A stretch of DNA of 64,000 bases from Burkholderia mayonis (GTDB lineage Bacteria; Pseudomonadota; Gammaproteobacteria; Burkholderiales; Burkholderiaceae), in the NCBI RefSeq assembly GCF_001523745.2, contig NZ_CP013387.1, positions 62,001 to 126,000 on the forward strand, written 5' to 3'. Below, piece by piece: positions 52,987-61,574 of the stretch. Within the stretch, counting starts at the first letter, position 1. The number at the start of each line of letters is the position of its first letter. A model generated the notes under the pieces. That model ran no database searches and had not been told where the DNA came from. It saw only the letters and a list, made by a program, of their open reading frames with translations. The translations under genes were made by a program, and so were the position numbers.

Positions 52987-55900
52987 GTGAACAAGATTTT
53001 CAAAACAGTCTGGTGCGAAAAGGCGCGTACGTGGGTTGCGGCGTCGGAGCATGCAGTGGGGCGGAAGGGCGGAACTTCGAGTGTCGTGGAGTCCGCTTTC
53101 GGACTGAAAAAGGTGCTTAAGCTGTCGCTTCTGGGCGCGGCGTCGCTGGTTGCGATGGGCGTTGCCGGGCCGTTTGCCGGCGAGGCAATGGCTGCGAATA
53201 ACACCGGTCTGTGCTTGACGTACAACGGTGGTAGCAATAATGTTGCCGGCAGCGGGGGCCTTATAACCGGGAACGGTTGTAATTCAGCCGGTTGGATCGA
53301 TGGCATGGTCGCGGGTAGCTCGACGAATTGGATGGGGATGACCGCGGACGATACGCAGATTGTTCTCAACGGTAGTTCGGGCAACATTTATTTCCGGACG
53401 GGCGGCGTGAACGGCAACGTGTTGACGATGTCGAATGCGACCGGCGGCGTATTGCTCAGTGGCCTCGCTGCCGGTGTCAATTCGACTGATGCAGTCAACA
53501 TGTCCCAGTTGACCTCGTTGTCGACTTCGACGGCAACCAGCATCGCTTCGATTTCGACGAGTCTTCTTTCAGTCGGTGTGGGCGTCGTGACACAAAATTC
53601 ATCTACCGGGGAGATCGACGTCGGTGCAAATACGCCGGGCACGACGGTGAATTTCGCAGGTGGCCAGGGCGCGCGTACGCTGACGGGCGTTGCCGCTGGT
53701 GTCAACGATACCGACGCTGTCAACGTCGCGCAGCTCACGTCGCTGTCGACCGCCAGCTCGGCGCTGGTCACGTCGCTGTCGACGGTTACGTCGGCGAGGC
53801 TTTCCACCGCCGATAGCGGCATCGCGTCGTTGTCGACGTCGCTGGTCAGCACGGCGAGCGACCTGACGTCGCTGTCGACGGCCACGTCGGCGGGGCTTTC
53901 CACCGCCGATAGCGGCATCGCGTCGTTGTCGACATCGCTGCTCGGCACGGCGGACGACGTCACGTCGTTGTCGACGAGCCTCAGCACGGTCAATGCGAAT
54001 CTGGACAGCCTGCAGACGTCGATGGGGAATGCCGTGTCCTACGACGATTCGTCGAAGTCGACGATCACCCTCGGCGGCATGGGCGCCACGACACCTGTCC
54101 TCCTGACGAACGTGGCAGCCGGTACGATTTCCGCAACCAGCACGGATGCAGTGAACGGTTCGCAACTCTACACACTCCAGCAGAATTTCGCGCAACAGTA
54201 CGATCTGCTGACGTCGCAAGTCTCGTCGCTCAGCACGTCGGTGTCGGATCTGCAAGGCAGTGTCGCGGCAAGCGCGGGAACTGCATCGGGCGACAACAGC
54301 ACCGCAAGCGGAAATAACGCGACCGCGTCGGGTACAAACAGCACGGCCACTGGCGACAACTCGTCGGCGACAGGCGATAACAGCACGGCGAGCGGCACGA
54401 ACTCGACGGCGACCGGCGAGAACAGCACGGCGACCGGTACGGACTCCGCGGCGTCGGGCAACAACAGCACGGCGAACGGTGCGAACTCGACCGCGTCGGG
54501 CGATAACAGCACGGCGAGCGGCACGAACTCGACGGCGACCGGCGACAACAGCACGGCGAGCGGCACGAACTCGACGGCGACCGGCGAGAACAGCACGGCG
54601 ACCGGTACGGACTCCGCGGCGTCGGGCAACAACAGCACGGCCAACGGTGCGAACTCGACCGCGTCGGGCGACAACAGCACGGCGAGCGGCACGAACTCGA
54701 CGGCGACCGGCGAGAACAGCACGGCGACCGGTACGGACTCCGCAGCGTCGGGCAACAACAGCACGGCGAACGGTGCGAACTCGACCGCGTCGGGCGATAA
54801 CAGCACGGCGAGCGGCACGAACTCGACGGCGACCGGCGACAACAGCACGGCGAGCGGTACGGACTCCGCAGCGTCGGGCAACAACAGCACGGCCAACGGT
54901 GCGAACTCGACCGCGTCGGGCGATAACAGCACGGCGAGCGGCACGAACTCGACGGCGACCGGCGACAACAGCACGGCGAGCGGCACGAACTCGACGGCGA
55001 CCGGCGACAACAGCACGGCGAGCGGCACGAACTCGACGGCGACTGGCGAGAACAGCACGGCGACCGGTACGGACTCCGCAGCGTCGGGCAACAACAGCAC
55101 GGCCAACGGTGCGAACTCGACCGCGTCGGGCGACAACAGCACGGCGAGCGGCACGAACTCGACGGCGACCGGCGAGAACAGCACGGCGACCGGTACGGAC
55201 TCCGCAGCGTCGGGCAACAACAGCACGGCCAACGGTGCGAACTCGACCGCGTCGGGCGATAACAGCACGGCGAGCGGCACGAACTCGACGGCGACCGGCG
55301 AGAACAGCACGGCGACCGGTACGGACTCCGCAGCGTCGGGCAACAACAGCACGGCCAACGGTGCGAACTCGACCGCGTCGGGCGATAACAGCACGGCGAG
55401 CGGCACGAACTCGACGGCGACCGGCGAGAACAGCACGGCGACCGGTACGGACTCCGCAGCGTCGGGCAACAACAGCACGGCCAATGGTGCGAACTCGACC
55501 GCGTCGGGCACGGGCTCGACGGCGACGGGCGAAAACGCTGCCGCAACGGGTGACAGCTCGACGGCGATGGGCAACAACGCGTCGGCATCGGGCACGGACA
55601 GCACGGCGAACGGCGCGAACGCAACCGCGTCGGGCGACAACAGCACGGCGAACGGCGCAAACTCGACCGCATCCGGCACGGGTACCACGGCGACGGGCGA
55701 AAACGCTGCCGCAACGGGCGACAGCTCGACGGCGACGGGCAACAACGCGTCGGCGTCGGGCACGGACAGCACGGCCAACGGTGCGAACTCGACCGCATCC
55801 GGCACGGGCTCGACGGCGACGGGCGAAAACGCTGCCGCAACGGGTGATAGCTCGACGGCGATGGGTAACAACGCGTCGGCATCGGGCACGGACAGCACGG

Positions 55901-56742
55901 CGAACGGCGCGAACGCAACCGCGTCAGGCGAGAACAGCACGGCGAACGGCGCAAACTCGACCGCATCCGGCACGGGTACCACGGCGACGGGCGAAAACGC
56001 TGCCGCAACGGGCGACAGCTCGACGGCGACGGGCAACAACGCGTCGGCATCGGGCACGAGCAGCACGGCCAACGGTGCGAACGCAACCGCGTCGGGCACG
56101 AGCAGCACGGCCAACGGTGCGAACGCATCCGCCACCGGCGATTCGAGCACGGCGCTGGGCGGAAATGCGGTTGCATCGGGCACCGACAGCACCGCGACGG
56201 GTGTCGGCGCGGTCGCCTCCGGCACGAACAGCTCCGCGTATGGCGCGAGCTCGAGCGCGACGGGTAGCGGCAGTGTCGCCATCGGTCAGGGTGCGGTGGC
56301 GTCGGGATCGAATTCGGTCGCGCTGGGTACCGGTTCCGTCGCGTCGGAGGCCAACACGGTGTCGGTCGGTTCCGCAGGCAACGAGCGCAGAATCACTAAC
56401 GTCGCGGCCGGCGTCAATGCGACGGATGCCGTCAACGTCGGCCAGTTGAACAGTGCCGTTTCGGGCATCCAGAATCAGATGACCGGCATGCAAGGCCAGA
56501 TCGACTCGCTTGCGCGCGATGCCTATTCCGGTATCGCAGCCGCTACCGCGCTGACGATGATTCCGGACGTCGACCCGGGCAAGACGCTGGCGGTGGGCGT
56601 CGGCACGGCCAACTTCAAGGGCTACCAGGCGTCCGCGCTCGGCGCGACCGCCCGCATCACGCAGAACCTCAAGGTGAAGGCAGGCGTCAGCTACAGCGGC
56701 AGCAACTACGTGTGGGGCGCCGGCGCATCGTATCAGTGGTAA
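52987..56742 (+). CDS. Trimeric autotransporter adhesin (type Vc) with long Hep_Hag-type repeat head
   Basis: The 1251-residue protein starts with an ESPR-type extended signal ([20 protein letters not shown]) and a cleavage region near residue 70 (EAMAANN). Residues about 75-430 carry head and neck elements with the marker DAVN(M/V)xQLTSLSTS repeated. Residues about 433-1100 are 14-residue units such as [13 protein letters not shown], the YadA/Hep_Hag left-handed beta-roll. The C-terminus has [20 protein letters not shown] and the YadA anchor barrel ending in GAGASYQW. It is the trimeric outer membrane anchor type. Nearly each unit includes the sequon-like N-S-T. Relatives include Burkholderia BpaC-like adhesins. 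Confidence 0.95.
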   Translation: MNKIFKTVWCEKARTWVAASEHAVGRKGGTSSVVESAFGLKKVLKLSLLGAASLVAMGVAGPFAGEAMAANNTGLCLTYNGGSNNVAGSGGLITGNGCNSAGWIDGMVAGSSTNWMGMTADDTQIVLNGSSGNIYFRTGGVNGNVLTMSNATGGVLLSGLAAGVNSTDAVNMSQLTSLSTSTATSIASISTSLLSVGVGVVTQNSSTGEIDVGANTPGTTVNFAGGQGARTLTGVAAGVNDTDAVNVAQLTSLSTASSALVTSLSTVTSARLSTADSGIASLSTSLVSTASDLTSLSTATSAGLSTADSGIASLSTSLLGTADDVTSLSTSLSTVNANLDSLQTSMGNAVSYDDSSKSTITLGGMGATTPVLLTNVAAGTISATSTDAVNGSQLYTLQQNFAQQYDLLTSQVSSLSTSVSDLQGSVAASAGTASGDNSTASGNNATASGTNSTATGDNSSATGDNSTASGTNSTATGENSTATGTDSAASGNNSTANGANSTASGDNSTASGTNSTATGDNSTASGTNSTATGENSTATGTDSAASGNNSTANGANSTASGDNSTASGTNSTATGENSTATGTDSAASGNNSTANGANSTASGDNSTASGTNSTATGDNSTASGTDSAASGNNSTANGANSTASGDNSTASGTNSTATGDNSTASGTNSTATGDNSTASGTNSTATGENSTATGTDSAASGNNSTANGANSTASGDNSTASGTNSTATGENSTATGTDSAASGNNSTANGANSTASGDNSTASGTNSTATGENSTATGTDSAASGNNSTANGANSTASGDNSTASGTNSTATGENSTATGTDSAASGNNSTANGANSTASGTGSTATGENAAATGDSSTAMGNNASASGTDSTANGANATASGDNSTANGANSTASGTGTTATGENAAATGDSSTATGNNASASGTDSTANGANSTASGTGSTATGENAAATGDSSTAMGNNASASGTDSTANGANATASGENSTANGANSTASGTGTTATGENAAATGDSSTATGNNASASGTSSTANGANATASGTSSTANGANASATGDSSTALGGNAVASGTDSTATGVGAVASGTNSSAYGASSSATGSGSVAIGQGAVASGSNSVALGTGSVASEANTVSVGSAGNERRITNVAAGVNATDAVNVGQLNSAVSGIQNQMTGMQGQIDSLARDAYSGIAAATALTMIPDVDPGKTLAVGVGTANFKGYQASALGATARITQNLKVKAGVSYSGSNYVWGAGASYQW
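54283..56160 (+). repeat. 42-bp tandem repeat array in the adhesin head
   Basis: About 45 copies of a 42-bp unit, AACAGCACGGCGAGCGGCAC-like, are arranged in higher-order 126-bp blocks ([42 protein letters not shown]), with many blocks nearly identical at the DNA level. A second, distinct block type ([28 protein letters not shown]) fills the last third. Array length probably varies between strains and may be hard to assemble. Confidence 0.92.
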
Positions 56743-56797
56743 TCGCATGACGACCCGCGGGCCGGTGCTTGACGCCTGGCTCGCCGGGTCTTGCTTG

Positions 56798-56831
56798 GTC
56801 ACCGCATGCGGGGCGCGCGGTGACTTTTTTT
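56798..56831 (+). terminator. Intrinsic terminator after the trimeric autotransporter
   Basis: GTCACCGC (56798-56805) pairs with GCGGTGAC (56817-56824) with an 11-nt GC-rich loop, directly followed by seven T. It stands 56 nt after the adhesin stop codon. Confidence 0.9.
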
Positions 56832-57021
56832 GACGAGTTTCGTTGTTTCTCGTTTCAAGCGTAGCCGTCCACGTACGCGGCGTCGTTCGGGACCGGGCAG
56901 GCTGTACGAGCCGGCACGTGTCGGACGCCTTTGCTTGTCGAATTTGCAGATTTGCAGGCCGCTCGGAACGCGCCGCCATGCTCGCGGACCAGAGTACGTG
57001 TATCAATGAAGGATTTGACGC

Positions 57022-58185
57022 ATGCATGAAATGCAGCAGTTGCGTATTGGTATTTCGATCGACACGCGCACGCAGGACATCTGGCAGAACGGCTTGTATC
57101 AGAACGCAGTCTTTCTTGCCGCGGCCTGCCTGCGTCTTCCCTTCGTCGACTTCGTCGAGTTGATCGACGTTGCTCCACATGCCGAGGCGACGATGCTCGA
57201 AACGTCCGTCGCCGGAGAACTCCGGATCATGCCGGCGCGCGAAGCGTGCCATACGGTGGACGTCATCATTGAGCTCTCGGGCGTATTCGAACGTTCGTGG
57301 CTCGAATTGATGCGGGCGCGCGGCAAGAAGCTGGTGCTATATCAGGCGCGCCAACCCTACGCGCAACTCGCGGAACCGCCGATCTTCGGCCGACGCGGCG
57401 AGAATCGCTGGGGCATCCAGTTCGACGAGATCTGGATGCCGGGCATCGTCTGGGACAGCGCGTTTGCGCCGATGCTACGCACGGCGTACCGCTGCGACGT
57501 GTTCGACGTGCCGTTCATCTGGCATCCTGAATTCGTGGACCAGCGTGCGGAGAGGCTTCGGAATCATGGGCTCAAGTACGGAAGCTTGGCGGATTCGGGC
57601 ACGGTCGGCCATGGCGTCGCGGCGCGTGTTGCAGTATTCGAGCCGAACGCGTCCGTGGTCAGAAGCTGCATCGTCCCGATGCTGATCTGTGACGCGGCCT
57701 ATCGCCGCGATCACACCGCGGTGCGACACATGCACGTGCTGAATACGCAGCACATGAAGGATCATCCGACGATGCTTCATTTTGCTGCTTCGCTCGACAT
57801 CGTCAAGGATGGCGCGGCCTCGTTTCATGGCGTGCACGACGTCGTGAGCTTCATGCCGCAGTTTGCCGACTTCGTCGTCGCGCACGAATGGCGCAGCGCG
57901 CCCAACTACACGGCGCTCGATCTGCTGTACGGCGGCTATCCGCTGATTCATAACGCCGAATGGATGAGGCAGGCCGGTTACTACTATCCGGACGCCGACA
58001 TCGAGGAAGGCGCCCGGCTCGTCGGTCGCGCGGTCGCGCATCACGCGGAATTCGTCGACGACTACGAATTCCACTCTCGCTCGATCTTTACCGCCGTCGA
58101 TCCGTTGCGCCAAGACAACCTGGACGCATATGCCGAACGATTGAAGCGGCTGTGCGCGTCTTCTCGAGCACTGGGGTACAGATGA
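57022..58185 (+). CDS. DUF2827 protein, candidate adhesin glycosyltransferase 1
   Basis: The 387-residue soluble protein belongs, by its pattern, to the DUF2827 family: RIGISIDTRTQDIWQNGLYQ near the N-terminus, DVIIELSG, RAPNY-like contact segment (EWRSAPNYTALDLLYGGYPL), the long conserved block QHMKDHPTMLHFAASLDIVK, and IHNAEWMRQAGYYYPDADI. Family members resemble GT-B glycosyltransferases and are found in Burkholderia and Xanthomonas near surface proteins; their activity is not established here. ATG 57022 has AAGGA about 9 nt upstream. It lies 280 nt after the adhesin, behind a terminator, and its stop overlaps the next gene (ATGA). No transmembrane segment. Confidence 0.82.
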   Translation: MHEMQQLRIGISIDTRTQDIWQNGLYQNAVFLAAACLRLPFVDFVELIDVAPHAEATMLETSVAGELRIMPAREACHTVDVIIELSGVFERSWLELMRARGKKLVLYQARQPYAQLAEPPIFGRRGENRWGIQFDEIWMPGIVWDSAFAPMLRTAYRCDVFDVPFIWHPEFVDQRAERLRNHGLKYGSLADSGTVGHGVAARVAVFEPNASVVRSCIVPMLICDAAYRRDHTAVRHMHVLNTQHMKDHPTMLHFAASLDIVKDGAASFHGVHDVVSFMPQFADFVVAHEWRSAPNYTALDLLYGGYPLIHNAEWMRQAGYYYPDADIEEGARLVGRAVAHHAEFVDDYEFHSRSIFTAVDPLRQDNLDAYAERLKRLCASSRALGYR

Positions 58186-59336
58186 GCAACGTCACATCGA
58201 ATTCGCTTCCGTCTCGCAAGCTGCGAGTCGGCGTCACGATACATGCGCAACAGGGCGAGCAATCGCTGTGGGACAACGGCATTTACCAGAACTGCATTTT
58301 TTTGGCCATGCTGCTGGCGCGTTCGCCCGTCGTCGCCGAAGTCTATCTCGTCGTCTGCGGTCCCAAAGGTCGCATGGAGCGGGCGAAGCACTTCCTTGCC
58401 GACTCTCCGGCGCCCCTGATGGACGTAGCGGACGCGCTCGTGAATCTCGACGTCCTGATCGAGATGAGCGCGCAGCTCGACCGGGACTGGAGCGTCGAGT
58501 TCCGGAGGCGTGAGGGCAAGATCGTATCGATGCGCGTCGGCAACGATTACGTCATCGATACTGAGCGCGCGACATTCGGCAAACCGAGCGGGATGCTCGT
58601 CACCGGCGCGCCGTATCACATGGTATGGACACTGCCGCAGTACGAAACAATCGGCTTGCCCTACTATCAGCACGCGCTGCGCGCGCCGGTGCGGTTATTG
58701 CCGCATCTATGGAGCCCTGTCGTGCTGGAACGCGAAATCGCACGCTTTCCCGCCGGCCTTTCGTTCGGGTATCGGCCGGGACGCCGGCGTTGGCGCGCTG
58801 GCATCTTCGAGCCCAACATGTGTGTCGTCAAAACGAGCTTCATCCCGATACTCTGTTGCGAAGGCGCGCACCGCGCATACCCGGACATGCTGGAAGCGGT
58901 CAAGGTTTACAACACGCTTCATCTGAAAGACGAGCCTGCCTTCGCGGACTTCGCTCGCGCACTCGATGTCGTCAAGCACGGCATCGCATCGTTCGAAGGC
59001 CGTTACCCGTTATGTCGCGTTGTCGCGTCCGACGTCGACGCGATCGTCACCCATCAATGGGAAAACGCGCAGAACTACGTCTATTACGAGGCGCTCTACG
59101 GCGATTACCCGCTGGTGCACAACTCGCATCTGATCGGCGACTGCGGATATCGGTATTACGACTTCGATTGCGAAGGCGGCGCTGCCGCGTTGCAGCGCGC
59201 TTACGCGCTTCACGACGCCCATCTCGGGCACTATCGACGAACTGCGCGCCGTTTCCTGCGCGGCCTCGCGCCGGACCACGAAGAAAACGTGCGCGCCTAT
59301 ACCGAGGCGATTGTTTCGCTATACGAAGGTCCGTGA
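58182..59336 (+). CDS. DUF2827 protein, candidate adhesin glycosyltransferase 2
   Basis: The 384-residue paralogue of the previous protein begins at ATG 58182 (ATGA overlap). Matching segments are RVGVTIHAQQGEQSLWDNGI, DVLIEMSAQLDRDW, GIFEPNMCVVKTSFIPILCC, HLKDEPAFADFARALDVVK, THQWENAQNYVYYEALYGDY, VHNSHLIGDCGYRYYD. The identity between the two is low outside these blocks, so they probably diverged long ago or have different acceptor or donor roles. Tight coupling suggests a complex or sequential reaction. No signal peptide; a cytoplasmic enzyme acting on the adhesin before export would be expected. Confidence 0.82.
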   Translation: MSNVTSNSLPSRKLRVGVTIHAQQGEQSLWDNGIYQNCIFLAMLLARSPVVAEVYLVVCGPKGRMERAKHFLADSPAPLMDVADALVNLDVLIEMSAQLDRDWSVEFRRREGKIVSMRVGNDYVIDTERATFGKPSGMLVTGAPYHMVWTLPQYETIGLPYYQHALRAPVRLLPHLWSPVVLEREIARFPAGLSFGYRPGRRRWRAGIFEPNMCVVKTSFIPILCCEGAHRAYPDMLEAVKVYNTLHLKDEPAFADFARALDVVKHGIASFEGRYPLCRVVASDVDAIVTHQWENAQNYVYYEALYGDYPLVHNSHLIGDCGYRYYDFDCEGGAAALQRAYALHDAHLGHYRRTARRFLRGLAPDHEENVRAYTEAIVSLYEGP

Positions 59337-60166
59337 GTGGAACGGGCTGCGTTCGAGCGTTGTCGGCCGCAGCGACGTGCGCCGAATCCGCGGACGAGAG
59401 CGGCGGGATTTCCTTCCGGGCGCCGCTCGTCCGCAACGCGAAAGTGGACGCGGAGACGCGCACCGGGTTGGCTGCGACCGGCCACGCGCGACACGGTTTC
59501 GCCGCGGGCCGGCTGGCGGAATGTCAGGGATGCAAAGCAAGGGATGCTTTGTCATGCCGGAGACGCACCGCCTGGGGCGCGCCGAGATCGTTCCGTTCAA
59601 AATTCTAACTTCTTTGATATTCGCTCGACGCGCCTTCGCATATAAATGGATATCGGCTGCAACAAGGCGGCCGCAAAAAAAAGCATGCGATGCATCCGAT
59701 TAAGAAAATAGCGGCACGTTAATTCGGAGGCGACCGTCGATCGACAACGGGATGTCGGTGTCGGAGCAACAGTTCGGCAGCGGACGCCATTCCGCCGCAC
59801 GCGCGTTCGAAGGTTCGGTCGCGAATCGTACCGGATTCGGATTCCAAAAGAGTCGCGAATATCGTACGCGCTTCCAGAAGCGCGCGCTTTCGTCGCGACG
59901 GGCTCGCAGACCGTTTTCCCGTGGAGGCAACCGACTTGGCGGTCGTCGATCGCCGCTCGATGCGTCTTCTTTCTTTGAAATTCTGTTATTTGCGCTGTCC
60001 GGATGCGCGTTCATCTTCGTGAAATCCAGGCGTGAAAATACATGAAATTTTAAATCATGTTAATTCTCGCTCGATTCGACGAGAAGGCGCATTTTTCTCT
60101 GGATCAGGATCGTGTTGGACAAGTTGCGCCGGTTGATTTTCGCGGCGCGGTCGATGGGAGAGTCAT
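59337..60166. other. 0.83-kb gap after the DUF2827 genes
   Basis: No gene with start signal and family features is seen on either strand. Around 59590-59720 and 60000-60060 the DNA is AT-richer. The 3' end probably holds the promoter of the membrane protein gene. Confidence 0.45.
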
Positions 60167-60622
60167 ATGCTGGATCAGAGAGCGTCGATTGAGTGGGCGA
60201 CTCACTCGCATGCGCGTTCCGAGGACACGTGGGACAGGATTTCCGTATGGCTTCTTTTTTTGATGCCTGTCGTTTTTATCGCGTTCTGCGTACTCTTGCT
60301 CTCGCTTTGGTACATCGATATTCTGAACGGATGGCTGATCGTGGCTTTCGCTTTGCTCATCGAAGCCATGTTGATCGGCATCGGTTTTTTCGTTTTCATG
60401 ATGGCGGGAAGATCGCGCTGGCGGTGGTACGGACGCGACGCGAAAACTGCCTTATGCTGCACGGGGCAGCCGGCGGATGCGGACTCGCCGCTTCCGGTGG
60501 GATTCGACGGCGTGAAGACCGTTCACTGCATGTTCAAATCAGGGCAGATCGGCGCGTTTCGGGTAAGCTGTTACAACACGAATTGCCCGCTCATGCGTGA
60601 AGCAGAGGAAGCCGAACGGTGA
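60167..60622 (+). CDS. Small inner-membrane protein of unknown function
   Basis: The 151-residue protein has GGGAGAG upstream of ATG 60167. Two adjacent hydrophobic helices (about 25-50: VWLLFLMPVVFIAFCVLLLS; and about 55-78: WLIVAFALLIEAMLIGIGFF) are followed by a soluble cytoplasmic or periplasmic tail of about 70 residues with four cysteines (ALCCTGQP, HCMFKSG, SCYNTNCPLM). I do not recognise the family. The cysteines could bind a metal or form disulphides. It stands upstream of the RcsB-type regulator and hybrid kinase genes. Confidence 0.7.
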   Translation: MLDQRASIEWATHSHARSEDTWDRISVWLLFLMPVVFIAFCVLLLSLWYIDILNGWLIVAFALLIEAMLIGIGFFVFMMAGRSRWRWYGRDAKTALCCTGQPADADSPLPVGFDGVKTVHCMFKSGQIGAFRVSCYNTNCPLMREAEEAER

Positions 60623-60908
60623 TCCCGGCACGCGAGGCTCACCCATTCGAACGGAACGCCGCCGTATGAAAAATGAAAGCGAATCGAAATATCGAATGCG
60701 TAGCGGACGCGCCCGTGATTTGAAGTCGATTCACGGCGTGAAGCGGCGAGCCGGACAAACGCCAATGTCGTGACTTCGAGCAAATCCTGCTCGAGAAGTA
60801 TACGCAGGAAAGCAGGCAATCGTTATCGTTTTGCATGGAATGCGCATGACGGCGCGCCGGACATCTTCGGGCGCCGGGTCTGCGCCTTCCGCTTTTTTCG
60901 GAGCCGCC

Positions 60909-61574
60909 ATGTCCAACGTTGCCCTGCAGACAAGAAGAGTCGTCGTAGCCGACGATCACCCGATCGTTCTCCGTGCGGTGACGGACTACGTAGACTCGCT
61001 GCCGGGGTTTCGGGTGGTGGCGTCGGTCTCGTCGGGGGATGCGCTGCTATCCACGATGCGGGAGCAGGAAGTCGATCTCGTCGTCACCGATTTCGCGATG
61101 CATCGAGCGGACGACGACAAGGACGGCTTGCGCCTGATATCGCATCTGATGAGGGCGTATGAACACACCCCGGTCATCGTGTTCACGATGCTGACCAATA
61201 GTGGCGTGATCAGCCAGCTGTGCCGCATGGGCGTGGCGGGGCTCGTCGGCAAGGAAGAGGAGATCGCCGAGCTCGGGCGGGTATGTCTCAACGTCGTGCG
61301 CGGCACCGGCCAATCGTTGTCTCCGGGCATGGCCCATCGGCTCGCCGTCGCCGGCAGTATCAAGCCCGGCGAGGCCGCGTTCAACGCATTGACGCCGAAG
61401 GAACTGGAGGTCGTGCGGCTGTTTACGGGCGGCATGTCGCTGACGGACATCGCCCGGACGCTGAATCGCTCGCTGGGGACGGTCTCGACGCAGAAGCGTT
61501 CGGCGATGCGCAAGCTCCACGTCGACACCAACGTCGATCTCATCAACTGCGCCCGAGAGCAAGGACTGCTTTGA
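60909..61574 (+). CDS. LuxR/RcsB-type response regulator
   Basis: The 221-residue protein begins at ATG 60909 behind CGGAGCC. The receiver domain shows VVVADDHPIVLRAVTDYV, Asp61 in DLVVTDFAMHR and a conserved Lys (VGKEEE). The LuxR-type HTH is at about 150-215 (LTPKELEVVRLFTGGMSLTD, TVSTQKRSAMRKLHVDTNVD). RcsB/BvgA-type. The last base of its stop overlaps the start of the sensor kinase gene (TGATG), so the pair is coupled. It is the second protein of this type in the window. Candidate targets are the adhesin, fimbriae and T3SS genes. Confidence 0.94.
   Translation: MSNVALQTRRVVVADDHPIVLRAVTDYVDSLPGFRVVASVSSGDALLSTMREQEVDLVVTDFAMHRADDDKDGLRLISHLMRAYEHTPVIVFTMLTNSGVISQLCRMGVAGLVGKEEEIAELGRVCLNVVRGTGQSLSPGMAHRLAVAGSIKPGEAAFNALTPKELEVVRLFTGGMSLTDIARTLNRSLGTVSTQKRSAMRKLHVDTNVDLINCAREQGLL

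Noticed and set aside
54283..56160. Regular direct repeats that could be read as a CRISPR array
   Set aside because: The repeats are contiguous, in frame and encode the Hep_Hag-type adhesin head; there are no unique spacers and no cas genes.
54168..56282. 704-codon minus-strand frame (and a 648-codon one) through the adhesin repeats
   Set aside because: It is the antisense shadow of a 42-bp coding repeat with no start signal; its low-complexity [14 protein letters not shown] units are generated by the plus-strand repeat.
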